A stretch of DNA of 64,000 bases, taken from the NCBI RefSeq assembly GCF_900104305.1, contig NZ_FNJC01000003.1, positions 1-64,000 of the forward strand. The letters are read 5' to 3'. The position numbers and the translations under genes are program-made. The notes under the pieces were generated by a model. It saw nothing but the letters and a program-made list of their open reading frames with translations. It searched no databases and was not told the DNA's origin. The stretch's first letter is position 1. The number at the start of each line of letters is the position of its first letter. Positions 9,391-18,196 of this stretch are shown piece after piece. Origin of the DNA: Filomicrobium insigne (GTDB taxonomy: Bacteria; Pseudomonadota; Alphaproteobacteria; Rhizobiales; Hyphomicrobiaceae).

Positions 9391-10152
9391 ATGGAATTCG
9401 CGCAATTGCTACTCTTTGCCGGTCTCGGCATGGGGGCAGGACTATTGATAGGTTGCGTCGGAATCGGCGGCGTTATCGTCGTTCCGGCACTCGTATACTT
9501 GGCGAACGTACCCATTCATGTGGCGATAGCGGCCGCCATGTTTGCTTTTCTGCTGTCCGGAGCAGTGGGAACGCTTGTCTTCGCCCGGAGTAATTCCATC
9601 CGTTGGGATATGACCGCCTGGATGTGGGCGGGTGCTATGCCTGCCGCCTTCATCGGAGCATTGGCTGCAAACGCTATTCCGGCATCGATTATTGAGTTCG
9701 TCGTAGGAACGTTGACGGCCGCGTCAGGAGTACACGCGCTCTTAATCCAGTCGGCGGCAGAGCCCGCCGATGGCGGAATTATCTCTAAGCCCATTCTCGC
9801 GAATATCGGCGCAGTCACGGGCTTTACCTCTGCTTTGACGGGAACCGGCGGCCCCCTCGTACTAATTCCGATATTAGTGTGGATGCAGATGCCGGTGCTT
9901 GCAGCCATCGGATTGGCTCAGGCTATTCAGTTGCCGATCGCCGTCCTCGCGACCAGCGGAAATATTGTGGCGGGGACACTTGATCCCCTGCTTGGATCAA
10001 TCTTGGGTTTCGGTATCGTCTTCGGCACGTGGTCTGGCGCCAAGTTGGCTCATGTGTTGCCGCGCGCAACGCTGAAGGCCTTCGTGTCCGCGCTTCTCGT
10101 AGTTGTTGGCGGAATGATCCTGATAAAACTCGCCCTTGCCTTCACAAGCTGA
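9391..10152 (+). CDS. TauE/SafE-family sulfite exporter (first copy)
   Basis: This 253-aa integral membrane protein has about seven to eight hydrophobic segments and the two-fold repeated glycine-rich motifs of TauE/SafE (GCVGIGGVIVVP near residue 26, TSALTGTGGPLV near 150). Family members are thought to export sulfite, sulfoacetate or related anions. The ATG is preceded by a run of G as ribosome site. It starts a plus-strand group with the GcvT-like gene 12 bases downstream. Between cytoplasmic SoeABC and a periplasmic SoxC-type enzyme, sulfite is the natural cargo, but this is inferred from neighbours. Confidence 0.87.
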   Translation: MEFAQLLLFAGLGMGAGLLIGCVGIGGVIVVPALVYLANVPIHVAIAAAMFAFLLSGAVGTLVFARSNSIRWDMTAWMWAGAMPAAFIGALAANAIPASIIEFVVGTLTAASGVHALLIQSAAEPADGGIISKPILANIGAVTGFTSALTGTGGPLVLIPILVWMQMPVLAAIGLAQAIQLPIAVLATSGNIVAGTLDPLLGSILGFGIVFGTWSGAKLAHVLPRATLKAFVSALLVVVGGMILIKLALAFTS

Positions 10153-10164
10153 GAAGGCCGTGAG

Positions 10165-11160
10165 ATGAGTTTCAGTCTCACAGATTTGGCCCGAGACTAT
10201 GGTGACATTATTGGGGAAGCTGCCGTATGCCGAAAGAGCGCGGCAGTTTTTGACTTCTCGTTCATGTCCCGAGTCCGAGTCGCCGGACCGTATGCGCTCG
10301 CTGCAGTACAGACACTGACGCAGCGCAATTTATCCGATTTGTCCGTCGGTCGGTTGCGTTACTGCCTGCGCCAGACATCGTCGGGACACGTTGCAGTCGA
10401 TCTCACCATATGGCGCGTCGGGACCGACACATTCGAGGTGATGAGCGGTCGGCATCAGGATATCGCCAATCTGCTCGCATTGGCCCCAGCAGCCACGGAT
10501 CTCAGCGACGCGTGCGTTATCTACGCCCTTCAGGGGCCCAATAGCCTGGACGTACTCAGCGAGTTTGCTGATAGAGCGGCGCTCGCCGAGCTTCCCTACT
10601 TTGGCTGTACTGAGGTCCACGTCATAGGGGTGCCATGCCTCGTCGGGCGCCTGGGCTATACCGGGGAAGCTGGCTTCGAGATCATTGCGCCGAAGCAGAG
10701 CGCCACAGAGTTATGGAACGCACTGACGAAGCGTGTGCCCCCTGCCGGCTTTGCAGCCGCTGATATTTTGCGCATAGAGGCCGGATTCATCTTATTCGCC
10801 AACGAACTAAGCCTGCCCGTAAAAGCTCACGAATTGGGACTTGCCACATTCTCAGGTGAGGCTGAGGTGCGGGAAAACGTTCCCATATCATTGGTGGCCT
10901 TTACGGCCGAGGCCGACACAAGACCTGTTCTCTGGCAACCACACGCCGAAGTGAGGAGACCCCAACGCCCAGGAGAAATCACTGTGACCTCGGCATGCTG
11001 GAGTCCTTTAGTGGGTGCGATTCTCGGGTTGGGATATGCGTGCACGACCGACGAGGGGGCCTCTTTGCGAGACGAGAATGGCGTATTTCACGAAATTCGG
11101 CGGATAGAGCGGCCCTATTATGACCCCCAAAAACTTCGTCCACGAGCGCCATGGCGTTGA
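10165..11160 (+). CDS. GcvT-like folate-binding aminomethyltransferase family protein
   Basis: This 331-aa protein belongs to the glycine-cleavage T-protein superfamily: an N-terminal folate-binding GcvT domain with the signature GYTGEAGFEI (near residue 164) and a C-terminal GcvT_C barrel. It is slightly shorter than true GcvT (about 365 aa), and no gcvH or gcvP lies nearby. Where GcvT has two aspartates (IDD-L), this protein has VAVDL, so one of the pair is replaced by V78 while D79 remains. That points to a specialised THF-dependent enzyme rather than GcvT. It is 12 bases from the exporter and 182 bases before a PanB-like gene that also uses methylene-THF. Handling of formaldehyde or a methyl group from MSA is a hypothesis. 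Confidence 0.85.
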   Translation: MSFSLTDLARDYGDIIGEAAVCRKSAAVFDFSFMSRVRVAGPYALAAVQTLTQRNLSDLSVGRLRYCLRQTSSGHVAVDLTIWRVGTDTFEVMSGRHQDIANLLALAPAATDLSDACVIYALQGPNSLDVLSEFADRAALAELPYFGCTEVHVIGVPCLVGRLGYTGEAGFEIIAPKQSATELWNALTKRVPPAGFAAADILRIEAGFILFANELSLPVKAHELGLATFSGEAEVRENVPISLVAFTAEADTRPVLWQPHAEVRRPQRPGEITVTSACWSPLVGAILGLGYACTTDEGASLRDENGVFHEIRRIERPYYDPQKLRPRAPWR

Positions 11161-11342
11161 AAATCATCAGTTGCGGCCACGCTCATAGGTTTTGGCAAAC
11201 CCATGATAGGTTCTGCGGATTTGACTATTGGGGGCCAGAAGACGCCCTTTAGGGGCAGAGGAGTTCTTTGCCGGCAGACCGTCCACGGCAAGCTACCTCG
11301 CTCGAAAAAAAACCATTGAAGAATTCCGAACGGAGAGACGCC

Positions 11343-12251
11343 ATGGCGGATAAGCCAGCACGCAAAAAAGTGACCATCAATACGCTGATGGCAAAAAAGA
11401 AGAGGGGTGAGCCAATTACCCAGCTCGCCGCCTACGACTACCGCACGGCAGTTGTGGCTGACCGTCTCGGGATGGACATCCTGTGCGTTTCAGACACCGG
11501 CGGCATGATCCTGTTCGGTCACCAGAGCACGGTCTCGGTGAGCTTCGACGAAGTTATGATGATGTCGCAGGCGATCGACCGTGGTTCGAAGTACGGTCTT
11601 CGCATGGTCGACATGCCCTACTGGAGCTTCCACGTCTCCAAGGAGCAGGCGATCGAGAACGCAGGCCGCTTCGTTCACGAGGCGAATGCCGAAGTCATGA
11701 AGTGCGAAGGTAACCGTCACCACGCTGCGAATATCGAAGCGATCGTCAACGCTGGTGTCCCGGTTCAGGGCCACATCGGCATCACGCCGATGCGTATGCC
11801 TCAGCTTGGTGGCTTCATCGCTCAGGGTAAAACCGCAAAGCGCGCTAAGGAACTCATCGACGACGCGAAAGCCATGTACGATGCCGGTTGCTTCTCGCTC
11901 CTCTGCGAAGTGACGACGCACGAAGTCGCCGAATACCTCGCTGAAACCCTGCCGATCCCCGTGATCAGCCTCGGTGCCGGCAACCGCGCTGACGGCGTCC
12001 ACATCATTTCTTCGGACCTCTTCCATCTGTGGGAAGAACACGTTCCGAAGCACTCGCGCATCTACACCGACCTCATCCCGATCATGGAAGACGTCATCAC
12101 GCGTTACATGAAGGACGTTGTCGAACGTGATTATCCGGGCCCGGCAGAGACCATTCACATGGCACCGGAAGAGCTCGAGACCTTCGCTCGCGAAATGAAG
12201 TGGGAGCGCAAGCTCGAAGAAATCAAGTCAGGCGCAAAGAAAGCCGGCTAA
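11343..12251 (+). CDS. PanB-like ketoacid hydroxymethyltransferase (divergent paralogue)
   Basis: This 302-aa protein matches ketopantoate hydroxymethyltransferase, which adds a C1 unit from 5,10-methylene-THF to 2-oxoisovalerate. By eye against E. coli PanB the metal ligands and catalytic residues are kept: D51, D90, K120, E122 and E189. The DSLGM loop is changed to DTGGM, and the protein is about 40 aa longer. ATG at 11343 has a ribosome site (cggagag). Codon choice looks like that of a highly expressed gene. There is no panC nearby, and the locus releases formaldehyde. It may make pantothenate, or it may condense methylene-THF with another ketoacid. A strong terminator follows. Confidence 0.85.
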   Translation: MADKPARKKVTINTLMAKKKRGEPITQLAAYDYRTAVVADRLGMDILCVSDTGGMILFGHQSTVSVSFDEVMMMSQAIDRGSKYGLRMVDMPYWSFHVSKEQAIENAGRFVHEANAEVMKCEGNRHHAANIEAIVNAGVPVQGHIGITPMRMPQLGGFIAQGKTAKRAKELIDDAKAMYDAGCFSLLCEVTTHEVAEYLAETLPIPVISLGAGNRADGVHIISSDLFHLWEEHVPKHSRIYTDLIPIMEDVITRYMKDVVERDYPGPAETIHMAPEELETFAREMKWERKLEEIKSGAKKAG

Positions 12252-12305
12252 AAAAACGCCTTTCCTCACTCGATCACGCTCTGCAGATTGTTTGAGAAAC
12301 TTGAG

Positions 12306-12335
12306 CGCCCGGCCTCAACCGCCGGGCGTCTTTTT
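12306..12335 (+). terminator. Rho-independent terminator after the PanB-like gene
   Basis: An 8-bp stem (12306-12313 with 12321-12328), a 7-base loop, then five T. It separates the exporter/GcvT/PanB group from soxC. Confidence 0.93.
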
Positions 12336-12605
12336 GGAGTATTCGATAGGCAAAGGCTCTTGGTACATAACGATCATTTATTAGTGTGCAGTATTTTGCC
12401 AGAATAAGCTGAGGCGCTTAGTCGCGGGCACAGTGTCAAAAGCAAGGAGAGAAGCCAACCGCGAACGCAAAGGTCCTAAAGCGCAACTTGTCTCTCGAAG
12501 TTGTAGGCTTGGCTACGCGGATTCATAGCGAGCCCCAAAAAAAAGACCCGACCCGACCGTCAATCCGGGTGAACGGTACAAAAAACGTTTTCTGGAGGAA
12601 ATCGC
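12336..12605 (+). promoter_or_regulatory. Leader and probable promoter region of soxC
   Basis: About 270 bases between the preceding terminator and the soxC start. No gene is supported. An A-rich stretch near 12537-12545 and a strong ribosome site (ggagg) just before the soxC ATG are visible. Confidence 0.45.
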
Positions 12606-14018
12606 ATGACAACAGAACTCAACTATCCCGACATTTCCGATTGGGATGTCGACGATGGAACGCGCCGTCAGATCGAAGGCATGATCGAAGCGGAAAAGCG
12701 GGCGCTAGAAGCGCAAAGGGCGGAACTCGAAGACTGCGAATGTAAAGAGGGGATGTTCCCAAACCCGCAGCCGACCAGACGCTCGTTTTTCCTGGCGACT
12801 GCCGCCGCGGCTGCAGCGGCCGGCACGTTGCCCCAATTGGCCCGAGCTGAAGCTCCTGCAGGCGCTATTGAGTTCCCTGTTCCCGAAGATCCCACGAAAG
12901 TGCAAGGTCGTTTGACCAACGACGACGGAGGATACGGCACTCGATCACAGTTTGAAACAGAGGCACGCTGGCGCTTTGGCACTGCGACAAAGGAATCGTC
13001 TTGGACGATGACACCGCTGGCCAGCGGCTTGGGGATTATCACCCCATCGGGTCTGCACTTTGAACGCCATCACGGCGGTATCCCGACAATCAATCCGGCT
13101 AACCACAGCCTCATTGTCCATGGCATGTGCGACAAGCCGAAAAAGTACACCATGGCGGACCTAAAGCGGTTCCCGTCGGTTTCGCGGACCATGTTCATCG
13201 AGTGCTCGGGTAACGGCCTCACCGAATTCAAGCAGCCGACGCTCAAAACCGTGCAAGGCACGCACGGCCTGACCAGTACATCTGAGTGGACCGGCGTACC
13301 TCTGTCGACAATCTTGAGTGAGGTCGGCATTAAAGATGGGGCCGCGTGGATTCTCGCGGAAGGCGCCGACGCTGCCGTCATGACGCGCAGTGTCCCAATG
13401 GACAAGGCGTGGTCTGACGCCATCATCGCATATGGGCAGAACGGTGAGGCCCTACGCCCCGAACAGGGCTATCCGCTCCGTCTTCTCCTTCCTGGTTACG
13501 AAGGCAACACACACATTAAGTGGCTCCGCCGCTTGGAAATCAGCGACAAGCCCTTCATGACACGTGAAGAAACGTCCAAGTACACGGACCTTCTCGCTGA
13601 CGGCAAAGCGCGTCAGTTTTCCATGACGATGGAAGCGAAGTCTGTAATCACGTTCCCGTCCGGCGATATGAAGCTGCCAGGACCGGGCTTCTACGAGATC
13701 ACTGGACTTGCTTGGTCGGGACGCGGCGCGATCCGCGATGTCGAGGTCACGGTGGACGGCGGCAAAACATGGAATCTGGCTTCGCTGCAAGGTCCAGTCC
13801 TGCCTATTTGCCATACGCGCTTCCGCTTCCCGTGGGTGTGGGACGGCAAGCCGGCGCTCATCGCATGCCGTTGCAGTGATGAGACGGGATACGTCCAGCC
13901 GACGATCGCCGACATCACCGCTGTGCGGGGACTGAACTCGGTCTACCACCTCAACGGCATCATGGCGTGGGCCATCGGCGCCGATGGTTCGGTAACGAAC
14001 GCGGCACATCAGGTCTGA
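12606..14018 (+). CDS. soxC: SoxC-type periplasmic sulfite dehydrogenase (molybdoprotein)
   Basis: This 470-aa protein of the sulfite oxidase family is closest to SoxC. The molybdenum-ligand cysteine is C200 (FIECSGNG), and the C-terminal Mo-co dimerisation domain is present. A twin-arginine signal is clear (TRRSFFLA, residues 57-64), but it follows an unusually long polar stretch of about 55 residues with two cysteines (DCEC). The ATG at 12606 is supported by ggaggaaat. There are no soxXYZAB genes in the window, so it probably acts on free sulfite in the periplasm instead of in a thiosulfate-oxidising complex. The next gene is its likely cytochrome partner. A SorA-type role is equally possible. 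Confidence 0.9.
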   Translation: MTTELNYPDISDWDVDDGTRRQIEGMIEAEKRALEAQRAELEDCECKEGMFPNPQPTRRSFFLATAAAAAAAGTLPQLARAEAPAGAIEFPVPEDPTKVQGRLTNDDGGYGTRSQFETEARWRFGTATKESSWTMTPLASGLGIITPSGLHFERHHGGIPTINPANHSLIVHGMCDKPKKYTMADLKRFPSVSRTMFIECSGNGLTEFKQPTLKTVQGTHGLTSTSEWTGVPLSTILSEVGIKDGAAWILAEGADAAVMTRSVPMDKAWSDAIIAYGQNGEALRPEQGYPLRLLLPGYEGNTHIKWLRRLEISDKPFMTREETSKYTDLLADGKARQFSMTMEAKSVITFPSGDMKLPGPGFYEITGLAWSGRGAIRDVEVTVDGGKTWNLASLQGPVLPICHTRFRFPWVWDGKPALIACRCSDETGYVQPTIADITAVRGLNSVYHLNGIMAWAIGADGSVTNAAHQV

Positions 14019-14091
14019 CAACTGCAAGGATTAAAGGACTGCTTTTCGTGCGGGATTTCCTGTGCGGAAAAGCGGTCAGGGAGAACTTCAT

Positions 14092-14670
14092 ATGCTGAAA
14101 AAACGCAGCACACCACAAGTCTTCTTGGCACTTCTTGCGGGCGTGTCGATCGTTGCCGTGAGTGCATTGGGGAACGACGCCAGGGCCGATGAGTTGGGCT
14201 TCGGCACGACGCCGACAAAAGAGGAAATTGCGAAGATCGATATCGACGCAATGCCGGACGGTCGCGGCTTGCCGGAGGGTTCAGGAACAGTCGCCAAAGG
14301 CAAGGAAGTCTTCGCCGAAAAGTGCGCCGCCTGCCACGGGGAAAACCTCGAGGGCATCAAGGAGGCCGGCGGCGATAAATTGATCGGCGGTCGAGGCACG
14401 CTGAATACGGCAAAACCCGTCAAGACGATCGAAAGCTACTGGCCCTATGCGTCCACGGTGTTCGACTACGTCAAGCGGGCAATGCCATTCAATGAGCCAG
14501 GGTCGCTCACGGACGAAGAGATCTACTCTGTCACCGCTTACATCCTCAACCGCGCCAACATCATAAAAGAGGATGAAGTGATGAATGCGGAGACCTTGCC
14601 CAAGGTCGAGATGCCTAATAAGGACGGCTTCATTCCAGATCCGCGTCCGGACGTGAGGCACTATCGCTAA
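14092..14670 (+). CDS. One-haem SoxD-like cytochrome c
   Basis: This 192-aa secreted cytochrome c has a signal peptide of about 32 residues, a single haem site CAACH (C78, C81, H82) and the axial methionine in RAMPF (M131). The region after it (TDEEIYSVTAYILNRA) matches the N-terminal half of SoxD. True SoxD is about twice as long and usually has two haems, so this is a shortened form. It sits 73 bases behind soxC and should take its electrons, probably to a soluble cytochrome or oxidase. The ATG at 14092 has a gggag ribosome site; the frame is open to 14062. Confidence 0.87.
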   Translation: MLKKRSTPQVFLALLAGVSIVAVSALGNDARADELGFGTTPTKEEIAKIDIDAMPDGRGLPEGSGTVAKGKEVFAEKCAACHGENLEGIKEAGGDKLIGGRGTLNTAKPVKTIESYWPYASTVFDYVKRAMPFNEPGSLTDEEIYSVTAYILNRANIIKEDEVMNAETLPKVEMPNKDGFIPDPRPDVRHYR

Positions 14671-14681
14671 GGCCCTGATGT

Positions 14682-14760
14682 GCGCTGTCTGATCGGGGGG
14701 AAGACAGCGCTAAAGGGTCCTGGGGGCTGCGCCGCGCCTGCCGGTAAGCGCAGCCCTTTG
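14682..14760 (+). terminator. Two hairpins closing the soxC operon
   Basis: A 9-bp stem (14682-14690 with 14702-14710) is followed by a second 9-bp stem (14724-14732 with 14748-14756) ending in ttt. The tandem lies in the 119-base gap between convergent genes and may serve both strands. Confidence 0.65.
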
Positions 14761-14789
14761 ATGTCTAGAGCAACTTGAGCCTTACCGGC

Positions 14790-17414
14790 TCACGTCTTCC
14801 CGGAAAATAAGGTTGGGCGCCGCCGCCGCGACCACATCAAGCCCGCGAACAGCGCCACGAGTAGTGGCCCGGCAGCCAGATTGAGCACCGTAATTTTCTG
14901 ACCCAACCGCTCGACGTCATCACGCATGCTTGCGCGGATGCGTCGTAGATCACGCCGGTATGGCAACAACGCCTGACTGAGTTGATTCACACGCGCGCGA
15001 ATCTCGTCAGGTAGTTGCTCGGTGCGCGAAGCACTGGCAAGTTCGAGAACTTTGCGAATATCACCTTCCACCCGCGCGATGCGCGTGATGAGCTTGCGCT
15101 CCTCTTCCTGATATCGTGCGCTGGCGTCGCGCAGCATTTCAGCGACACGTGTGAACGGCCGAGCAAGACGGCCCCGTGAGCGGATCCCGATCAGCCGAGG
15201 ATTTCCTGCTGCATGCTCGATCATGTTAAGCAGAAACGTAACGTTGTCGTTCAGAGGACGGCTCAAGTTCCGATCGCCGACAGTAACGTTTTGCAGGGCC
15301 ATTGGGTCGTATAGCCAGTCTGCATCACTAATGGCAAACACGCTTGCCGCATTGGTTTCAGCACGATGGTGCTTGGAGTCTTTGCCGTCTCCCCCAGTGG
15401 CGCCGAACGCGCTCTTGAACGGGCCACCTAGAGCCACCGCGATAACGCGTGGCTTCCCGTCGGGTTTGAACTGCGCTTCCAATCTAGCGGGATCGCCATT
15501 CTTGAAATCCTCTCTGGGCAGCGTCCCGGAATCTTCGGTCGTCGTAATTAAGGCGACGGCGTTGTCGCGGCCTGTGAGCTCGAATGAGCCGGCTTCCCCG
15601 AATAAGAGATCATTGAGGCTCGCAGTGACGGGATGAGCGGATGAAACGCGCGATCTCGGAACGCGGAGCCAGAACGGATAATTCAGTTGCTGCTGATCTT
15701 TGCCGACCACAGGCGAGGCCAGCTGAGAGTCGCCAACGATGCCCTCACCGAGAAAGCGGGCACCATACGTCAGAAGTAAATCCGAAATGTCGTTGATCAC
15801 TTCTGATGGCTGCGGGACCACTGCGGCATTCCCGCTGTTAAATCTCGCATGTGGGTCGATCATCACGATCAGCCCCTTGCCCGCCATCACATGCTGGTCG
15901 ATCTGATAGAGCAGGTCCGATTTGAGTATCGTCGCGTCCATGACGATCAACGCATCGAGATCCTCAGGAAGCGTGTCTGAGAAATGCGGGATAATCGCCA
16001 CATCATATTGGCGTTTCACGTCCTCCAGGAATGCCAGGCCCGGCCGCGGTTCGGTTGCATTGCTCGGGGTCAACGCAGGCGAGATGATGCCGATGCGTGG
16101 TGTCCTGTCGCGAGAGAGGTTGTCGATAGCCAACGCGACATCATACTCAAGAAGTTCGCTGCGCTGCTCGTCGAAATACGAGATCACGCCCTGCCGATCT
16201 CCACGGTGAAATACAGCGCCTAAAAAGAAGTTGTCGCCCGATGACATGGGCACCCTCCGCACCCCGGCCGCGAGCGCCGTTTCCTCGGCGTCGCTATCGG
16301 GACTTACGTCATGGGTTCGGATTGTAATGTGTCCGTCGGACAGGGACGCCAACTGGAACAAAATCCGTTCGACGCGATCCGCGTGGAGGCGAATGCTTGC
16401 CGGAACGCTTGCTTGCCCTTCGCTCCAATAGAAGTCGACGGCAATGCCTTCAGGCGTGTTGCGGGCTATGGCACGCGTCTCATCGTGCAACGTGAACTCG
16501 CGGGCATCCGTTAGGTCGAGAGTAGTCGGTAGGCGCAATGTTACGGCAATGACGACGGCAGCAGCCCCTGCGAGAAGTACGACAGTCGCAGTGTCACGGC
16601 CCGCCCGAACAAATTTAGCTTTTCCGGCGAGACGGCGACGAGCCATCGCTAGCGTCGTTGCCAATAACGCAAGCCCCGTTGTGAGGACGAAGTAAAGAAC
16701 GGCGGCGAGCTCTATCCGCCCGGCCGCCATACGATCCAGCCAGTGTTTCGGACTCAGGAACACTAAGAGAGCGGATAAGGGCTCAGCAAAGGTGCCACTC
16801 AGCAATCTGCCGAAAACGTCCCAACCAAAGAGGGATAGCAGTACAAGAAACCCGAGCCCAACAACATAGGCGCTGACTGGCTCTCGAACGAGAGCAGCCG
16901 CGAAGAGGGCGACCGCAAAATAGACCGCCAGAAGGCCGAGTGCCCCGAAATAGCCTGCAGCAACGACGCCCCATTCCGGATCACCGAGATAGGCGATCGT
17001 GAGGACGAATGGAAACGTGCAGAGAAGCGAGACGCACAGCACACTGAGGCCTGCTGCCCATTTGCCCACGATGATAGCCGAGCGTGCCAACGGCATGCTG
17101 AGCGTCAATTCCAGAGCGCGATCGCCCGGGTCATCGGTAAAGGCGCGCATGGCGAGCGCGGGGACGAAGACGAGCGCAACCCACGGCAAGAACGTCCATT
17201 GCAGGGCAATACTCGCAACGTCCGTTGCATAGAAGTTGGCGATCAGAAAGATACAGGCGTTGAGCGCGATTAGAAAACCGACCTGAAAGATCGCTGTCAC
17301 AGGGGCATAGATGAACTGCCGCCATTCATTGCGGTACACCGCGAAGACATCGCTGATCCAGCGTCCGGACTTCGAGGTCGGCCTGCTCTCGGAGGGTAAG
17401 CTTGCACTCGTCAT
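14790..17414 (-). CDS. GldF-GldG-type fused ABC permease/auxiliary protein
   Basis: This 874-aa protein joins two parts. Residues 1-265 form an ABC-2 type permease with about six membrane helices. Residues 300-800 form a large GldG-like domain (ABC_transp_aux, with the run GIISP and FLEDVKRQYDV typical of it), ending in a coiled-coil stretch and a last membrane helix near the C-terminus (KITVLNLAAGPLLVALFAGL). In Bacteroidetes GldF and GldG are separate; fused or adjacent forms are common in Proteobacteria with unknown cargo. The ATPase gene lies 4 bases upstream. Its location between soxC and the MSA importer may be chance. The function is unknown. Confidence 0.87.
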   Translation of the reverse strand: MTSASLPSESRPTSKSGRWISDVFAVYRNEWRQFIYAPVTAIFQVGFLIALNACIFLIANFYATDVASIALQWTFLPWVALVFVPALAMRAFTDDPGDRALELTLSMPLARSAIIVGKWAAGLSVLCVSLLCTFPFVLTIAYLGDPEWGVVAAGYFGALGLLAVYFAVALFAAALVREPVSAYVVGLGFLVLLSLFGWDVFGRLLSGTFAEPLSALLVFLSPKHWLDRMAAGRIELAAVLYFVLTTGLALLATTLAMARRRLAGKAKFVRAGRDTATVVLLAGAAAVVIAVTLRLPTTLDLTDAREFTLHDETRAIARNTPEGIAVDFYWSEGQASVPASIRLHADRVERILFQLASLSDGHITIRTHDVSPDSDAEETALAAGVRRVPMSSGDNFFLGAVFHRGDRQGVISYFDEQRSELLEYDVALAIDNLSRDRTPRIGIISPALTPSNATEPRPGLAFLEDVKRQYDVAIIPHFSDTLPEDLDALIVMDATILKSDLLYQIDQHVMAGKGLIVMIDPHARFNSGNAAVVPQPSEVINDISDLLLTYGARFLGEGIVGDSQLASPVVGKDQQQLNYPFWLRVPRSRVSSAHPVTASLNDLLFGEAGSFELTGRDNAVALITTTEDSGTLPREDFKNGDPARLEAQFKPDGKPRVIAVALGGPFKSAFGATGGDGKDSKHHRAETNAASVFAISDADWLYDPMALQNVTVGDRNLSRPLNDNVTFLLNMIEHAAGNPRLIGIRSRGRLARPFTRVAEMLRDASARYQEEERKLITRIARVEGDIRKVLELASASRTEQLPDEIRARVNQLSQALLPYRRDLRRIRASMRDDVERLGQKITVLNLAAGPLLVALFAGLMWSRRRRPTLFSGKT

Positions 17415-17418
17415 GGCA

Positions 17419-18150
17419 TCACGGCACAGCGTGCGCGGCGCCGGGTTGCGTCAGGCGTAAGAACGCGGGCGCAAGCCGGCCGGACGCATCGACCACGTCG
17501 GCTTTTCGGGTATCGGCAACGACGCGTCCCTCAGCGAGGAGGATCAAATGATCACACAACTCTTCGGCCTCTTCGAGAATATGTGTCGACATCAGGATGG
17601 TTTTACGTGAGCTGAGTTCCGCGAGCAATTTGCGCAGGTGCGTCTTCTGCAAGGGATCCAGGCCATCTGTCGGTTCATCGAGGATCAACACCGGTGGATC
17701 GTGTATGAGCGCTTGCCCCAGCCAGGCGCGTTGTCGCCATCCTTTGGAGAGCTGGCCGAGTGTCTGTCCGAGCGCGGGCCCAAGCCCGATCATATCCACG
17801 ACTCGGGAGATGGCGTCCCGACACGGCTTTCCATGAAAACCGCGAGCTTCAGCAGCGAAAATGAGAAACTCTAAGATTGTGAGGCTGGTAAATCCGTTGG
17901 CGGCTTCGGGAAGATAGCCGAGACATGCGCGTGCTTCGAGCGGATTGCGATCAATGTCATAGCCGCCAATGCTTGCGGTCCCGCGGTCGGCCGCCAAGCA
18001 TCCGGTGAGAAGTCGCATGGTGGTCGACTTACCTGCACCGTTAGGGCCCAAAAAGCCTATTACCGCTCCCGGTTCCGCGCTGAAGCTGACGTCCTTGACA
18101 ACATCATGCGCAGCGAAGCTCTTACAAAGTCCCCGGGCCTCGATCTGCAT
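17419..18150 (-). CDS. ABC transporter ATPase, partner of the GldFG-type permease
   Basis: This 243-aa ATPase has Walker A GPNGAGKST, a signature changed to LSKGW, Walker B LILDEP and the switch histidine in MSTHILEEAE. It resembles the GldA/NosF group that works with ABC-2 permeases. It is four bases upstream of the 874-aa permease on the same strand, so the pair forms an export system. The last 20 residues are divergent. Substrate unknown. Confidence 0.92.
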   Translation of the reverse strand: MQIEARGLCKSFAAHDVVKDVSFSAEPGAVIGFLGPNGAGKSTTMRLLTGCLAADRGTASIGGYDIDRNPLEARACLGYLPEAANGFTSLTILEFLIFAAEARGFHGKPCRDAISRVVDMIGLGPALGQTLGQLSKGWRQRAWLGQALIHDPPVLILDEPTDGLDPLQKTHLRKLLAELSSRKTILMSTHILEEAEELCDHLILLAEGRVVADTRKADVVDASGRLAPAFLRLTQPGAAHAVP

Positions 18151-18196
18151 ATAGGAGTACGTATCCTCTGCATCAGCAGTAATCGCGGGCGAGATA

